Shown here in pieces: positions 1 to 8,272 of a DNA stretch of 64,000 nt (the stretch's first letter is position 1; every line of letters starts with the position of its first letter). Position numbers and translations under genes: made by a program. Origin of the DNA: Streptomyces viridiviolaceus (GTDB lineage: Bacteria > Actinomycetota > Actinomycetes > Streptomycetales > Streptomycetaceae); assembly GCF_014650995.1 (NCBI RefSeq), contig NZ_BMWA01000005.1, positions 299,600-363,599 of the forward strand. Direction: 5' to 3'. The notes beneath the pieces are model-generated. The model made no database searches. It was not told the origin of the DNA and saw only the letters and a program-made list of their open reading frames with translations.

Positions 1-417
1 CGCGTCTCCGACCGCACCGCCCTGGACCGGCTGGCTCCCGCGGACGCCGCCGACGTGGCGACCGTGGTGGGCAACCTCGTCGACAACGCCGTGGACGCCG
101 CCGCGGCGCACGGCGCCGGCCAGGAGGCCTGGGTCGAGGTCGAGCTCAGGCAGGACGCCTCCAGCGTGGAGATCGTGGTCCGCGACTCCGGGCCGGGAGT
201 TGCGCCCGAACTGGCCCGCGAGGTCTTCTCCCACGGCTTCACCACCAAGGCCGCCCGGCAGGGCGAGCGCGGCATCGGCCTGGCGCTCACCCGGCTGGTC
301 TGCGAACGTCACGGCGGTGAGATCTCGGTGACCAACACCCCCGAGGGGGCCGTGTTCACCGCACGCATGACCGTCAGCCACCTCACCGACGCGGTGGCGG
401 AAGGAGCAGCATCATGA
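1..417 (+). CDS. Sensor histidine kinase, C-terminal part (CitA/DcuS type)
   Basis: The reading frame is open from base 1, so the gene starts before the window and only the last 138 residues are present. They form the ATP-binding (HATPase_c) domain: an N box (NLVDNAVDAA), a G1-like DSGPGV segment, and a G2 box (ERGIGLALTRLV), ending in a typical final strand. The stop codon overlaps the start of the response regulator (ATGA at 414-417), so the two are translationally coupled and form a two-component pair. The CitA/DcuS assignment comes mainly from the CitB-type partner; the sensor domain and phospho-histidine are outside the window. By family knowledge such kinases sense small carboxylates, but the ligand cannot be inferred here. 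Confidence 0.9.
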   Translation, partial: RVSDRTALDRLAPADAADVATVVGNLVDNAVDAAAAHGAGQEAWVEVELRQDASSVEIVVRDSGPGVAPELAREVFSHGFTTKAARQGERGIGLALTRLVCERHGGEISVTNTPEGAVFTARMTVSHLTDAVAEGAAS

Positions 418-1268
418 CCGGTACGGGCGCCCTGTCCGGCACGGCCGGAGCGATCGACGTGATCGACACGACCGACGTGATCGACGTCCTGGTGGTCGAC
501 GACGACTTCATGGTGGCCCGGGTCCACCGTGCCTTCGTCGAACGCGTCGAGCCCTTCCGGGTCGTCGGGGTCGCCGGCACCGGTGAGCAGGCCGTCGCCG
601 CCGTCGACGAACTCCGCCCCGACCTGGTCCTGCTGGACCTGTACCTGCCGGACCTCTTCGGCCTGGACGTCATCCCGCGGCTGCGTGCCGCCGGGCACGA
701 CTGCGACGTCATGGTGATCAGCGCGGCCCGGGAGGCGGACACGGTGCGCGGCGCCGTCCGGCAGGGCGTCGTCGACTATCTGCTCAAACCGTTCGAGTTC
801 GACGACCTGCGGGTCCGGCTGGAGCGCTACGCCGCCCAGCGGGGCCGTCTGCTGGGCGCGGTCGTGCGCAGCCAGGCAGACGTCGACCGCGTGCTGGCCG
901 GGGCGACGGCGCCGCCCGCCCCGGTGCCCGGGCTGCCCAAGGGCATGAGCGTGGAGACCGCCGAGCTGGTCGAACGCGCTCTCCGTGACGCCGACGGCAC
1001 CCTGTCGGCGAGCGAGTGCGCGGCTCTCACCGGCGTCTCCCGGGTCAGCGCCCGCCGCTACCTGGAGTACTTCCACACCGTCGGCAGCGCGGAGGTCTCC
1101 CTGCGCTACGGGGTGGCGGGCAGGCCCGAACGCCGCTACCGCTTCCGCGGCCGTCCCACGGGCCTGGGACCGGCCGGCGGGGCGCCGGGCGAGGGCGCGG
1201 CGCCGTCACGGGACCTGCCGCAGCCCGGGGGCGTGCGCGGACGCCGAGGACATGGACGCACCGGCTGA
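414..1268 (+). CDS. CitB/DcuR-type response regulator
   Basis: 284 residues. The receiver domain occupies about residues 23-140, with the acidic pocket at Asp29-Asp31, the expected phosphorylated Asp75 in LLDLYLPD, Ser103 and Lys125 (YLLKPF). A linker and a winged-helix-like DNA-binding part follow (about 195-240, with ALTGVSRVSARRYLEYF), as in CitB/DcuR regulators of carboxylate transport genes. The last 40 residues are Gly/Pro/Arg-rich and probably disordered. The ATG is embedded in the kinase stop codon. A divergent or nearby carboxylate transporter, the usual target, is not seen in the window and may lie upstream of the kinase. Two-component role is secure; target genes are unknown. Confidence 0.9.
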   Translation: MTGTGALSGTAGAIDVIDTTDVIDVLVVDDDFMVARVHRAFVERVEPFRVVGVAGTGEQAVAAVDELRPDLVLLDLYLPDLFGLDVIPRLRAAGHDCDVMVISAAREADTVRGAVRQGVVDYLLKPFEFDDLRVRLERYAAQRGRLLGAVVRSQADVDRVLAGATAPPAPVPGLPKGMSVETAELVERALRDADGTLSASECAALTGVSRVSARRYLEYFHTVGSAEVSLRYGVAGRPERRYRFRGRPTGLGPAGGAPGEGAAPSRDLPQPGGVRGRRGHGRTG

Positions 1269-1336
1269 CCCGCCCGGTCGCGTGCCGGGCGGCTCACCGG
1301 GCCGCCCGGGGAACCGCCGGCGGCCGGCCTGCGCGG

Positions 1337-1939
1337 TCACCGTCCGGGCGCTCCCGCCCGCAGGCCGTCCATGACGAGGTCCAGCAGCCGGGTGGCGCGC
1401 GGTTGCCAGTCACCGCGGGGATCGATCTGCCAGAGACCGGCGATGGCGAGGAAGAAGTCGTCGGCGCTCACCCCGGGGCGGATGGTGCCGGCCTCCTCGT
1501 TCGCCCGCAGGAGCAGGTCGGCCGCCGTCGTCACGGGGGCGTTGCCCGGTCTCGCGGGACTGCCCGGACCGCTGGTGGCCTGGCGGATGGCGTCCGCCAG
1601 GCCGGCCTTGGCCATGGCGAAACGGGCGAAGCGGTCCATCCACTCGCGCAGGGCCTGCTCGGGCGGGTGGGCCGCGAGCAACGTGGCCGCACTGTCGGCG
1701 ACCTGCTGCATCTCGTAGCGGTAGATCTCCAGGACGAGCGCCTCACGACTGGGGAAGTTACGGTAGAACGTGCCCTGGCCGACGCCCGCTTTCTTGGCGA
1801 TCGTGCTCAACGGGGCGTCCGCGCAGCGCGTCAGCTCTGCCGTGGCCACCTGCAGGATGCGCTCGCGGTTGCGCTGTGCGTCCGAGCGCAGGGGTGCGTC
1901 CCTCTTCGGCTGCGGCACTCGTCCTCCCTCCGGGGTCAT
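1337..1939 (-). CDS. TetR family transcriptional repressor
   Basis: 200 residues. The N-terminal TetR helix-turn-helix lies at about residues 22-68 (NRERILQVATAELTR to GVGQGTFYRNFPSREALV), followed by a helical ligand-binding domain typical of Streptomyces TetR proteins of the same length. It is divergent from the molybdenum hydroxylase operon that starts at 2173, and the 233-bp space between them carries a striking pair of identical palindromes. The simplest reading is that this protein binds them, represses the hydroxylase operon and represses itself, with release by the enzyme's substrate or product. The ligand is not known. Confidence 0.9.
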   Translation of the reverse strand: MTPEGGRVPQPKRDAPLRSDAQRNRERILQVATAELTRCADAPLSTIAKKAGVGQGTFYRNFPSREALVLEIYRYEMQQVADSAATLLAAHPPEQALREWMDRFARFAMAKAGLADAIRQATSGPGSPARPGNAPVTTAADLLLRANEEAGTIRPGVSADDFFLAIAGLWQIDPRGDWQPRATRLLDLVMDGLRAGAPGR

Positions 1940-1954
1940 GGCCGAATCCCGTCC

Positions 1955-2009
1955 TTGCTAACCGGACAGCTGTCCGTTACGTTTCCATGGAACGGACAGC
2001 TGTCCGGTT
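1955..2009. promoter_or_regulatory. Double palindromic operator with overlapping promoter for the molybdenum hydroxylase operon
   Basis: Two inverted copies of a 19-base element lie at 1960-1978 (AACCGGACAGCTGTCCGTT) and 1991-2009. Each contains the perfect 14-base palindrome CGGACAGCTGTCCG (1963-1976 and 1993-2006). A third palindrome, TTCCATGGAA, sits at 1983-1992 between them. Centres of the two main sites are 30 bases apart, about three helical turns, so two repressor dimers would bind one DNA face. A candidate plus-strand promoter, TTGCTA (1955-1960), N17, TACGTT (1978-1983), overlaps the left site. Operator shape is seen directly; binding by the adjacent TetR is inferred. Confidence 0.75.
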
Positions 2010-2172
2010 GTGTTCACACCATAGCGGCGGACGCGCCCCGCGAGGAGCGTCCGGTCGCCCCCGACCACGGCCGACTCCCCCCACGTCCGACACGTCGTCC
2101 CGACACGTTCCCGACGCGAAACGCCGAACACAGCGCCATCACCTTGTCTCCTGACGCAAAAGAAGGCTGATC

Positions 2173-2739
2173 ATGGCCCCAGCTTCCTCGTCGACGCACA
2201 GTGCCGTCACCCTGAACATCAACGGCGAGAAGTACCCGCTCTCCGTCGACCACCGCACCACCCTGCTCGACGCCCTGCGCGAGCGCCTCGACCTGACCGG
2301 CACCAAGAAGGGCTGCGACCAGGGGCAGTGCGGCGCCTGCACCGTCCTGATCGACGGACGCCGAGCCGTCTCCTGCCTGCACCTCGCGGTGGCCGCCGAG
2401 GGGCGTGAGATCACCACCATCGAGGGCATGGCCGAGGGCGACCGGCTGCACCCGGTGCAGCAGGCGTTCCTCGACCTCGACGGCTACCAGTGCGGCTACT
2501 GCACGCCGGGCCAGATCTGCTCGGCCGTCGCCGTCATCGAGGAACACGCGGCGGGCTGGCCGAGCGCCGTCACCGACGACGTACGGCCCGAGGCCGGACC
2601 GCCCCCGCTGACCGCCGACGAGATCCGCGAGCGGATGAGCGGCAACCTGTGCCGCTGCGGCGCCTACGTCTCCATCGTCCAGGCGGTCGCCCGCGCCGCC
2701 GAGGCCCACGAGGAGACCGCGAAGGAGGCGTCGGCATGA
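2173..2739 (+). CDS. Molybdenum hydroxylase 2Fe-2S subunit (PaoA/YagT, xanthine dehydrogenase family)
   Basis: 188 residues. It is the electron-transfer subunit of a three-subunit molybdenum hydroxylase. The plant-type ferredoxin domain has Cys48, Cys53, Cys56 and Cys68; the second cluster domain has Cys107, Cys110, Cys160 and Cys162 (CGYC and CRC). Unlike the periplasmic E. coli YagT, there is no Tat signal ahead of the ferredoxin fold, so the enzyme is probably cytoplasmic. ATG 2173 follows an AGAAGG ribosome site. The stop codon overlaps the next ATG (2736-2739). Its product passes electrons from the Mo site to FAD. The substrate (an aldehyde or N-heterocycle) cannot be read from the sequence. 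Confidence 0.93.
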   Translation: MAPASSSTHSAVTLNINGEKYPLSVDHRTTLLDALRERLDLTGTKKGCDQGQCGACTVLIDGRRAVSCLHLAVAAEGREITTIEGMAEGDRLHPVQQAFLDLDGYQCGYCTPGQICSAVAVIEEHAAGWPSAVTDDVRPEAGPPPLTADEIRERMSGNLCRCGAYVSIVQAVARAAEAHEETAKEASA

Positions 2740-3728
2740 GGGAGTTCGACTACCGGCGCGCCCCCGACGTGGCGGGCGCCGTGGCGCTGCTCGCCGCCGA
2801 CCCCGACGCGCGCTTCCTCGGCGGCGGCACCAACCTCGTCGACCTGATGAAGACCGGCGTCGAACGCCCCGCGCTGCTCGTCGACGTCCGCGAACTCCCG
2901 CTGGACCGGATCGAGTCGACCGACGACGGCGGCCTGCGCATCGGCGCCACCGTCACCAACAGCGACCTCGCCGCCCACCCCGAAGTCCGCCGCCGCTACC
3001 CGGCGCTCACCCAGGCGGTGCTGGCCGGCGCCTCCGGACAGCTCCGCAACATGGCCACCGTCGGCGGCAACCTGCTCCAGCGCACCCGCTGCGGATACTT
3101 CACCGACGTGGCCGGGCCCTGCAACAAGCGTGTCCCCGGCAGCGGTTGCCCCGCCGTCGAGGGCGAGCACCACAACCACGCCGTCCTGGGCGCCTCCGAC
3201 CACTGCGTGGCCGTGCACCCCTCCGACATGGGCGTGGCCCTGACGGCCTTCGACGCCGTCGTCTCCTACGAAACGGCCGACGGACCCGGCGCGTTGCCGC
3301 TCGCCGACCTCTACCTGCCCGTCGGCGACACCCCGCACCGCGAGACCGCCCTGCCCTCCGGCGCCCTGATCACCGGCGTCACCCTCCCGCCCGCTCCGGT
3401 CGCCGCCCGCTCCCGCTACCGCAAGGTGCGCGAACGCGCCTCGTACGCCTTCGCGATCGGCTCGGTGGCCGCCGCGCTCGACGTGCGGGACGGCGTCGTG
3501 CGCGACGCACGGCTGGCACTCGGCGCGGTCGCCTCCCGGCCGTGGCGGGCCCGGGCCGCCGAAGCCGTGCTGAGCGGCGCACCCGCCGTGGGCGACACCT
3601 TCGCCGCCGCCGCGGACGCCGAACTGGCCGCCGCCAGGCCGCTGCCCGACAACGGATACAAGGTGACCCTCATGCGCAACCTCGTGGTGGCCGTGCTGAC
3701 CGAACTCGCCGAGGAGGCCGCCCGATGA
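2736..3728 (+). CDS. Molybdenum hydroxylase FAD-binding subunit (PaoB/YagS type)
   Basis: 330 residues, starting at the ATG that overlaps the previous stop. The FAD-binding fold has the pyrophosphate loop GGGTNLVD at 29-36 and the ATVGGN segment, followed by the C-terminal CO dehydrogenase-flavoprotein domain. An insertion with Cys119, Cys129, Cys138 and Cys157 (spacing through CNKRVPGSGC) matches the extra 4Fe-4S cluster described for the aldehyde oxidoreductase PaoABC, and this sets the enzyme apart from ordinary xanthine dehydrogenases. It accepts electrons from the 2Fe-2S subunit. The stop overlaps the start of the Mo subunit by ATGA at 3725-3728, so the subunits are made in a fixed ratio. 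Confidence 0.92.
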   Translation: MREFDYRRAPDVAGAVALLAADPDARFLGGGTNLVDLMKTGVERPALLVDVRELPLDRIESTDDGGLRIGATVTNSDLAAHPEVRRRYPALTQAVLAGASGQLRNMATVGGNLLQRTRCGYFTDVAGPCNKRVPGSGCPAVEGEHHNHAVLGASDHCVAVHPSDMGVALTAFDAVVSYETADGPGALPLADLYLPVGDTPHRETALPSGALITGVTLPPAPVAARSRYRKVRERASYAFAIGSVAAALDVRDGVVRDARLALGAVASRPWRARAAEAVLSGAPAVGDTFAAAADAELAAARPLPDNGYKVTLMRNLVVAVLTELAEEAAR

Positions 3729-5860
3729 CCACCGCCACGACCGGCCGTACGACGGTACGGGGCGCCGTCGGCACGGCACACACCCGCATCGAGGGCCGCG
3801 ACAAGGTCACCGGAGCCGCCCGCTACGCCGGGGAGGTCCCCTTCGCCGACCTGGCGCACGGCTGGCTGGTGCTGTCCACCGTCACCCGCGGACGCGTCCG
3901 CTCGGTCGAGACCGGCCCCGTCCTGGACATGCCGGGCGTGCTCACCGTCCTGCACCACGGCAACGCCCCGCGGCTGACCACCGACTACGTCGGCATGCTG
4001 GGCCTCCCGGACCCGACCGCCGCCGTCTTCCAGCACGACCGGGTCCCGCACTCGGGCTGGCCGGTGGCGCTGGTCGTCGCCGAGACGCCCGAGCAGGCCA
4101 GGGAAGCCGCCGAAGCACTCGTCGTGATCTACGAGCGGGAGCCGCACGACACCGCGTTCGTCGCCACCCACCCGGACGCCTACGCCGCCGACGGATTCAT
4201 GCCCGCGGTGACCGAGAAGGGCGACCTGGAGGCCGAACTCGCCGCCTCGGCCCACGTCGTGGACGCCGAGTACACCACCCCCGAAGAGCACCACGCCATG
4301 ATGGAGCCGCACGCGGCGACCGCCCGGTGGGACGGCGGCCGGCTCGAGGTCATCGACTCCAACCAGGGCGCCACCTGGGTCCGTGGCGAGCTCGCGAAGC
4401 TGTTCTCGCTCGACGAGTCCGCGGTACGGGTCCGGTCCGAGCACGTCGGCGGCGGCTTCGGCAGCAAGGGAGTCCGCGCCCACCAGGTGTCCGCCGTGAT
4501 GGCCGCGACCACGCTGCAGCGCCCCGTGCGCGTCGTGCTGACCCGCCGCCAGATGTTCTCCCTCACCGGCTACCGCAGCCCCACCTCCCAGCGGGTCAGG
4601 CTCGGCGCCGACGCCGACGGCCGGCTGCGCGCCCTGGAGCACCGCTCGCTGAACCAGACGTCCACCGTGTACGAGTTCGTCGAGCCGAGCGCCGGCGTGG
4701 CCAGGGTGATGTACGACGCCGACGCCCACCGCACCGCCAACCACGTCGTACGGCTCGACGTGCCGTCACCGACCTGGATGCGCGCCCCGGGTGAGGCACC
4801 CGGGTCGTTCGCACTGGAGGCGGCGCTCGACGAACTCGCCGAGCGGTGCGGCGTCGACCCGATCGAACTGCGGCTGCGTAACGAGCCCGAGGCGGGCCCG
4901 GTGTCCGGCCTGCCGTTCGGCAGCCGCAACCTCGCCGCCTGCTTCCGGGAGGGCGCCCGCCGGTTCGGCTGGGCGGACCGCGACCCCCGCCCCGGGCTGC
5001 GCCGCGACGGGCGCTGGCTGCTCGGCACCGGCACGGCGGCGGCCTCCTTCGGCGCCGGGGCCGGGCCGTCCACGGCGCTGGTCACCGCGGAGGCGGACGG
5101 CGGGTTCACCGTGCGGATCGCCGCCGCCGACATCGGCACCGGCGCCCGTACCGCCCTCACCCTGGTCGCCGCCGACGCCCTCGAGGTCACGCCCGAGCGG
5201 GTCCGGGTGCGGATCGGCGACAGCGACTTCGGGCCGGCGATGATCGCCGGCGGCTCGATGGGCACCCGTTCCTGGGCATGGGCGGTCACGGCCGCGGCCC
5301 GGGAGCTGCGTGAACGGCTCGCCCTGGGCACGAGCATCCCGCCGGAGGGCATCACCGTACGGTCCGACACCACCGAGGCCCTCGGCGCCCTCACGCAGAA
5401 GGAACGGCACGCCTACGGGGCGCAGTTCGCCGAGGTCGCCGTGGACACCGCCACCGGCGAGGTGCGGGTGCGCCGCATGCTCGGCATCTTCGCGGCCGGC
5501 AAGATCGTCAACCCGCTCACCGCCCGCAGCCAGCTCGTCGGCGGCATGACCTGGGGCATCTCCATGGCCCTGCACGAGGAGGCGGTCCGGGACCGCAACA
5601 CCGGCGGCCACTACGGCCCCGACCTCGCGGGCTACCACGTCGCCACCCACGCCGACGTGCCCCGCGTCGAGGCCGACTGGGTGGACGACCCCGACCCGGA
5701 CGACCCGGTCGGCATCAAGGGCGTCGGGGAGATCGGCATCGTGGGCGCCGCGGCGGCGATCGCCAACGCCGTCTGGCACGCGACCGGGGCCCGCCACCGC
5801 AGCCTGCCCATCCGGCCCGACCGCGTCCTGGCGGCGGCCACGGGAGCACCCGATGCTTGA
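3725..5860 (+). CDS. Molybdenum hydroxylase molybdopterin-binding catalytic subunit (PaoC/YagR type)
   Basis: 711 residues. An N-terminal aldehyde oxidase a/b hammerhead domain (about 20-125) is followed by the large molybdopterin-binding domain. Visible family motifs are VGGGFGSKG (Mo-cofactor contact), MRAPGEAPG, and near the end GVGEIG with Glu669, the residue that acts as base in the Mo hydroxylase family. Length suits a PaoC-like protein. ATG 3725 overlaps the stop of the FAD subunit, and the end overlaps the xdhC start by 8 bases. It carries out hydroxylation of an aldehyde or heterocycle with water as oxygen source. No signal peptide is visible. Confidence 0.92.
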   Translation: MTTATTGRTTVRGAVGTAHTRIEGRDKVTGAARYAGEVPFADLAHGWLVLSTVTRGRVRSVETGPVLDMPGVLTVLHHGNAPRLTTDYVGMLGLPDPTAAVFQHDRVPHSGWPVALVVAETPEQAREAAEALVVIYEREPHDTAFVATHPDAYAADGFMPAVTEKGDLEAELAASAHVVDAEYTTPEEHHAMMEPHAATARWDGGRLEVIDSNQGATWVRGELAKLFSLDESAVRVRSEHVGGGFGSKGVRAHQVSAVMAATTLQRPVRVVLTRRQMFSLTGYRSPTSQRVRLGADADGRLRALEHRSLNQTSTVYEFVEPSAGVARVMYDADAHRTANHVVRLDVPSPTWMRAPGEAPGSFALEAALDELAERCGVDPIELRLRNEPEAGPVSGLPFGSRNLAACFREGARRFGWADRDPRPGLRRDGRWLLGTGTAAASFGAGAGPSTALVTAEADGGFTVRIAAADIGTGARTALTLVAADALEVTPERVRVRIGDSDFGPAMIAGGSMGTRSWAWAVTAAARELRERLALGTSIPPEGITVRSDTTEALGALTQKERHAYGAQFAEVAVDTATGEVRVRRMLGIFAAGKIVNPLTARSQLVGGMTWGISMALHEEAVRDRNTGGHYGPDLAGYHVATHADVPRVEADWVDDPDPDDPVGIKGVGEIGIVGAAAAIANAVWHATGARHRSLPIRPDRVLAAATGAPDA

Positions 5861-6995
5861 CATCGCGGACGAGCTGAACCGCTGGATCGAGCAGGGCCGG
5901 GACTTCGCCGTCGCCACCGTCGTCTCCGTCGGCGGCAGCGCACCGCGCGGGCCCGGCGCCGCGCTCGCCGTCGACCGCGAGGGCACCGCGATCGGCTCCG
6001 TGTCCGGCGGCTGCGTGGAGTCGGCGGTGTACGAGCTGTGCGAGCGGGCCCTCAGGGACGGCGAGACGGTGCGCGAACGGTTCGGCTACAGCGACGAGGA
6101 CGCCTTCGCGGTCGGCCTGACCTGCGGAGGGGTCATCGACGTGATGGTCACGCCGGTCGCCGCCGACACACCCTTACGCGCGGTGCTCGGGGCGGCGGTG
6201 TCGGCGTTCGCGCGGCAGGAGCCGGCGGCCCTCGCCCGGGTGGTGCGGGGTCCGGCGGAGCTCCTCGGGCGGGCCCTGCTCGTAGGGCCCGACGGCTCGG
6301 CCCGGGGTGGCCTCGGCGGCCACCGGGAGCTGGACCGCACGGCGACCGCGGAGGCCCGGGCCCTGCTCGAGGCCGGACGCACCGGCACGATCGCGCTGTC
6401 GGAGGACGGGTCGCACTGCCCCGGTGGTGTCACCCTGCTCGTCGAGTCGAGCGTGCCGCCGCCCCGCATGATCGTCTTCGGCGCGGTCGACTTCGCGGCG
6501 GCGCTGGTGCGGGCCGGCAAGTTCCTCGGCCACCACGTGACCGTGTGTGACGCCCGGCCCGTCTTCGCCACCCCGGCCCGCTTCCCCGACGCGGACGAGG
6601 TCGTGGTCGACTGGCCGCACCGCTATCTGCGGAGCACCCCCACCGACGGGCGCACGGTGCTGTGCGTGCTCACCCACGACGCCAAGTTCGACGTACCGCT
6701 GCTCACGGAGGCCCTGCGCATGCCCGTCGCGTTCGTCGGCGCCATGGGCTCCCGCCGCACCCACGAGGACCGCGCCCGCCGGCTGCGCGAAGCCGGCGTG
6801 AGCGAGCGGGAACTGGCCCGGCTGCGCTCACCCATCGGCCTGGACCTCGGTGCCCGCACGCCCGAGGAGACCGCCCTGTCCATCGCGGCGGAGATCGTCG
6901 CCGCCCGGCGCGGCGGCACCGGCGTGCCGCTGACCGGCGGGGCGGCACCGATCCACCGGGACGGCGGGCAGCGGGGCGCGCCGGCCGCGGCGTGA
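5853..6995 (+). CDS. XdhC/CoxI family molybdenum cofactor maturation protein, contains a TTA codon
   Basis: 380 residues. The N-terminal XdhC/CoxI domain has GGSAPRGPG and SVSGGCVE; the C-terminal Rossmann-type domain has VVDWPHRYL, GAMGSRR and the closing ARTPEETALSIAAEIVAARR. In this family the protein inserts the sulfurated Mo cofactor into the catalytic subunit and is not part of the final enzyme. It starts inside the end of the catalytic subunit gene. Leu108 is encoded by TTA at 6174-6176. In Streptomyces this codon is read by the late-made bldA tRNA, so active enzyme may only appear late in development even if the operon is transcribed early. Confidence 0.92.
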   Translation: MLDIADELNRWIEQGRDFAVATVVSVGGSAPRGPGAALAVDREGTAIGSVSGGCVESAVYELCERALRDGETVRERFGYSDEDAFAVGLTCGGVIDVMVTPVAADTPLRAVLGAAVSAFARQEPAALARVVRGPAELLGRALLVGPDGSARGGLGGHRELDRTATAEARALLEAGRTGTIALSEDGSHCPGGVTLLVESSVPPPRMIVFGAVDFAAALVRAGKFLGHHVTVCDARPVFATPARFPDADEVVVDWPHRYLRSTPTDGRTVLCVLTHDAKFDVPLLTEALRMPVAFVGAMGSRRTHEDRARRLREAGVSERELARLRSPIGLDLGARTPEETALSIAAEIVAARRGGTGVPLTGGAAPIHRDGGQRGAPAAA

Positions 6996-7029
6996 TCGCG
7001 CACGGCAACCGCCGTCGCGGCAGCGGCGA

Positions 7030-7146
7030 GACACCGCCCAGCCGGACGGCGCACTCCGGCAGCAGGGCGTGCACGAACGCCTGCGGAAGGTTGCCGCGCA
7101 GCTGCCGCTGACGCACGTCGTACTCCTCGGCGAACAACCCGGGCGG
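7030..7146 (-). pseudogene. Remnant of a glycoside hydrolase family 15-like gene, 3' part only
   Basis: Between xdhC and the deacetylase the minus strand still encodes GLFAEEYDVRQ, RQLRGNLPQAFVHALL and then ECAVRLGG. The segment with NLPQAF followed by His is the characteristic C-terminal end of GH15 glucoamylase/trehalase-like proteins. No N-terminal domain precedes it and no stop codon follows at the expected place; the frame simply runs on antisense into xdhC. I read it as a decayed leftover of a gene removed by deletion. It could be a chance match, but the run of conserved residues makes that unlikely. Confidence 0.45.
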
Positions 7147-7210
7147 CCCGCACGCCGCCCGGGTCCGTTCGAACCGGCGGGCAGTTGTCCGGGGCCGAGG
7201 GCGTGCCCGC

Positions 7211-7972
7211 TCAGCCCCGCTTCTCGGGTCCGTCCGTCCCGGCCACTGCGTGTTCGGAGAGCGGGCCCACCGCCAGGCCGGTGGCGTGGCAGTGGGCGAC
7301 GAGGTGCGGCAGGGCGCCGAGGGCGGCTCGCCAGCTGTCCGGGGCCGACGCGTGGTCGGTGTCGTGCAGGAGGATCGTGCCGCCGCCGCGCAGGTCCGCC
7401 GCGACGGTCGCCCGCACCGAGTCGGGCGTGGCGTCCCGCCGCCAGTCCTCGCCCCACGCCGTCCACAGGACCGGCCGCAGTCCGGCCCGCCGGGCCGCTG
7501 CCCAGCGTCCGGAGGTGAGGATGCCGTAGGGCGGGCGGTACCAGTGCGGACGGTTCCGGCCGGCGGCCTCGCCCACCGCGTGGACGGCGCGGCGCAGCTC
7601 GCGTGCGTCGCGCCCGGGCGACGGCCGCCAGGGACGCTCGTGCGTCCAGCCGTGGACGGCGAGTTCGTGGCCCCGGAGCGCCACCTCACGGGCCAGCGCC
7701 GGGTGGCGTACGACCCTCTCGCCCAGGAGGAAGAAGGTCGCCCGCACACCGAGTCCGTCGAGAGCGTCGAGGAAGTGCGGGGTGGACGCCGGATCGGGGC
7801 CGTCGTCGAAGGTGAGCGCGACGTGGTCGGGTCTGCCCTGCCCGGCCAGACCCGGGAACCATCGCCGGCGCAGACCCGGCAGCCAGGTCGCGGCCGGACC
7901 GATGTGGGCCAGCGCGACGACGACCGGCACCACGGCGTACGCCGCCCGCCCGGCCCGCGACCGATCACCCAT
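7211..7972 (-). CDS. Polysaccharide deacetylase (NodB domain), membrane-anchored
   Basis: 253 residues from ATG 7972, chosen because GGAGG stands 8 bases upstream; a longer frame to 8134 is repetitive and unlikely. A hydrophobic stretch at about 8-35 (AYAVVPVVVALAHIG) suggests an N-terminal membrane anchor or uncleaved signal. The NodB domain shows motif 1 TFDDGPDPAS, the zinc-binding HGWTH (H-x3-H), RPPYG, and LLHDTD near the end. These are the metal ligands and catalytic base and acid of carbohydrate esterase family 4. It probably removes acetyl groups from peptidoglycan or another extracellular polysaccharide. Transcribed alone, away from the DMT transporter. Confidence 0.88.
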   Translation of the reverse strand: MGDRSRAGRAAYAVVPVVVALAHIGPAATWLPGLRRRWFPGLAGQGRPDHVALTFDDGPDPASTPHFLDALDGLGVRATFFLLGERVVRHPALAREVALRGHELAVHGWTHERPWRPSPGRDARELRRAVHAVGEAAGRNRPHWYRPPYGILTSGRWAAARRAGLRPVLWTAWGEDWRRDATPDSVRATVAADLRGGGTILLHDTDHASAPDSWRAALGALPHLVAHCHATGLAVGPLSEHAVAGTDGPEKRG

Positions 7973-8272
7973 CCGCTGTGCCTCCTCGCCGCCGGAACAC
8001 GACCGCCGGATCACGGGCCATCCGCGATCACGATGCCCCGATCGCCAACCGTCCCCGAACGCCATCCATCCCCGATCGTTCCCCGGACCACGGCCGGTCC
8101 CCGCCAACCATCCCCGTTGGTGACCAGAGTCCACCGTTCCCCGCTCAGGGGGCCCTCTCGCGATTCGCCCGCCCCAAGCCCTCGCTCAGCGCCCCTCGCC
8201 CCCCAGCTCAGCACCAACGCGACCCGCCCATTCTCACCCCCAGCCCACCCTCCGCCCCTCACACCCCGCCGT
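7973..8272. other. Intergenic C-rich region with degenerate short repeats
   Basis: About 300 bases upstream of the deacetylase and downstream of the DMT transporter hold no gene I can support. Read on the minus strand, about 8000-8130 contains loose repeats of GATCGGGGATGG and GGTTGGCG-like words, which produce a spurious N-terminal extension of the deacetylase frame. The plus strand at 8150-8260 is almost free of G runs and unusually C-rich. I see no clear hairpin terminator. Confidence 0.5.

Noticed and set aside
3146..5860. Longer frame (904 codons) for the molybdenum-binding subunit
   Set aside because: The extra N-terminus overlaps the FAD subunit out of frame and is Arg-rich; the ATGA start at 3725 fits the family length and operon coupling.
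7973..8134. 54-residue N-terminal extension of the polysaccharide deacetylase with Gly/Trp/Arg repeats
   Set aside because: It comes from degenerate DNA repeats, and a strong GGAGG site precedes ATG 7972.
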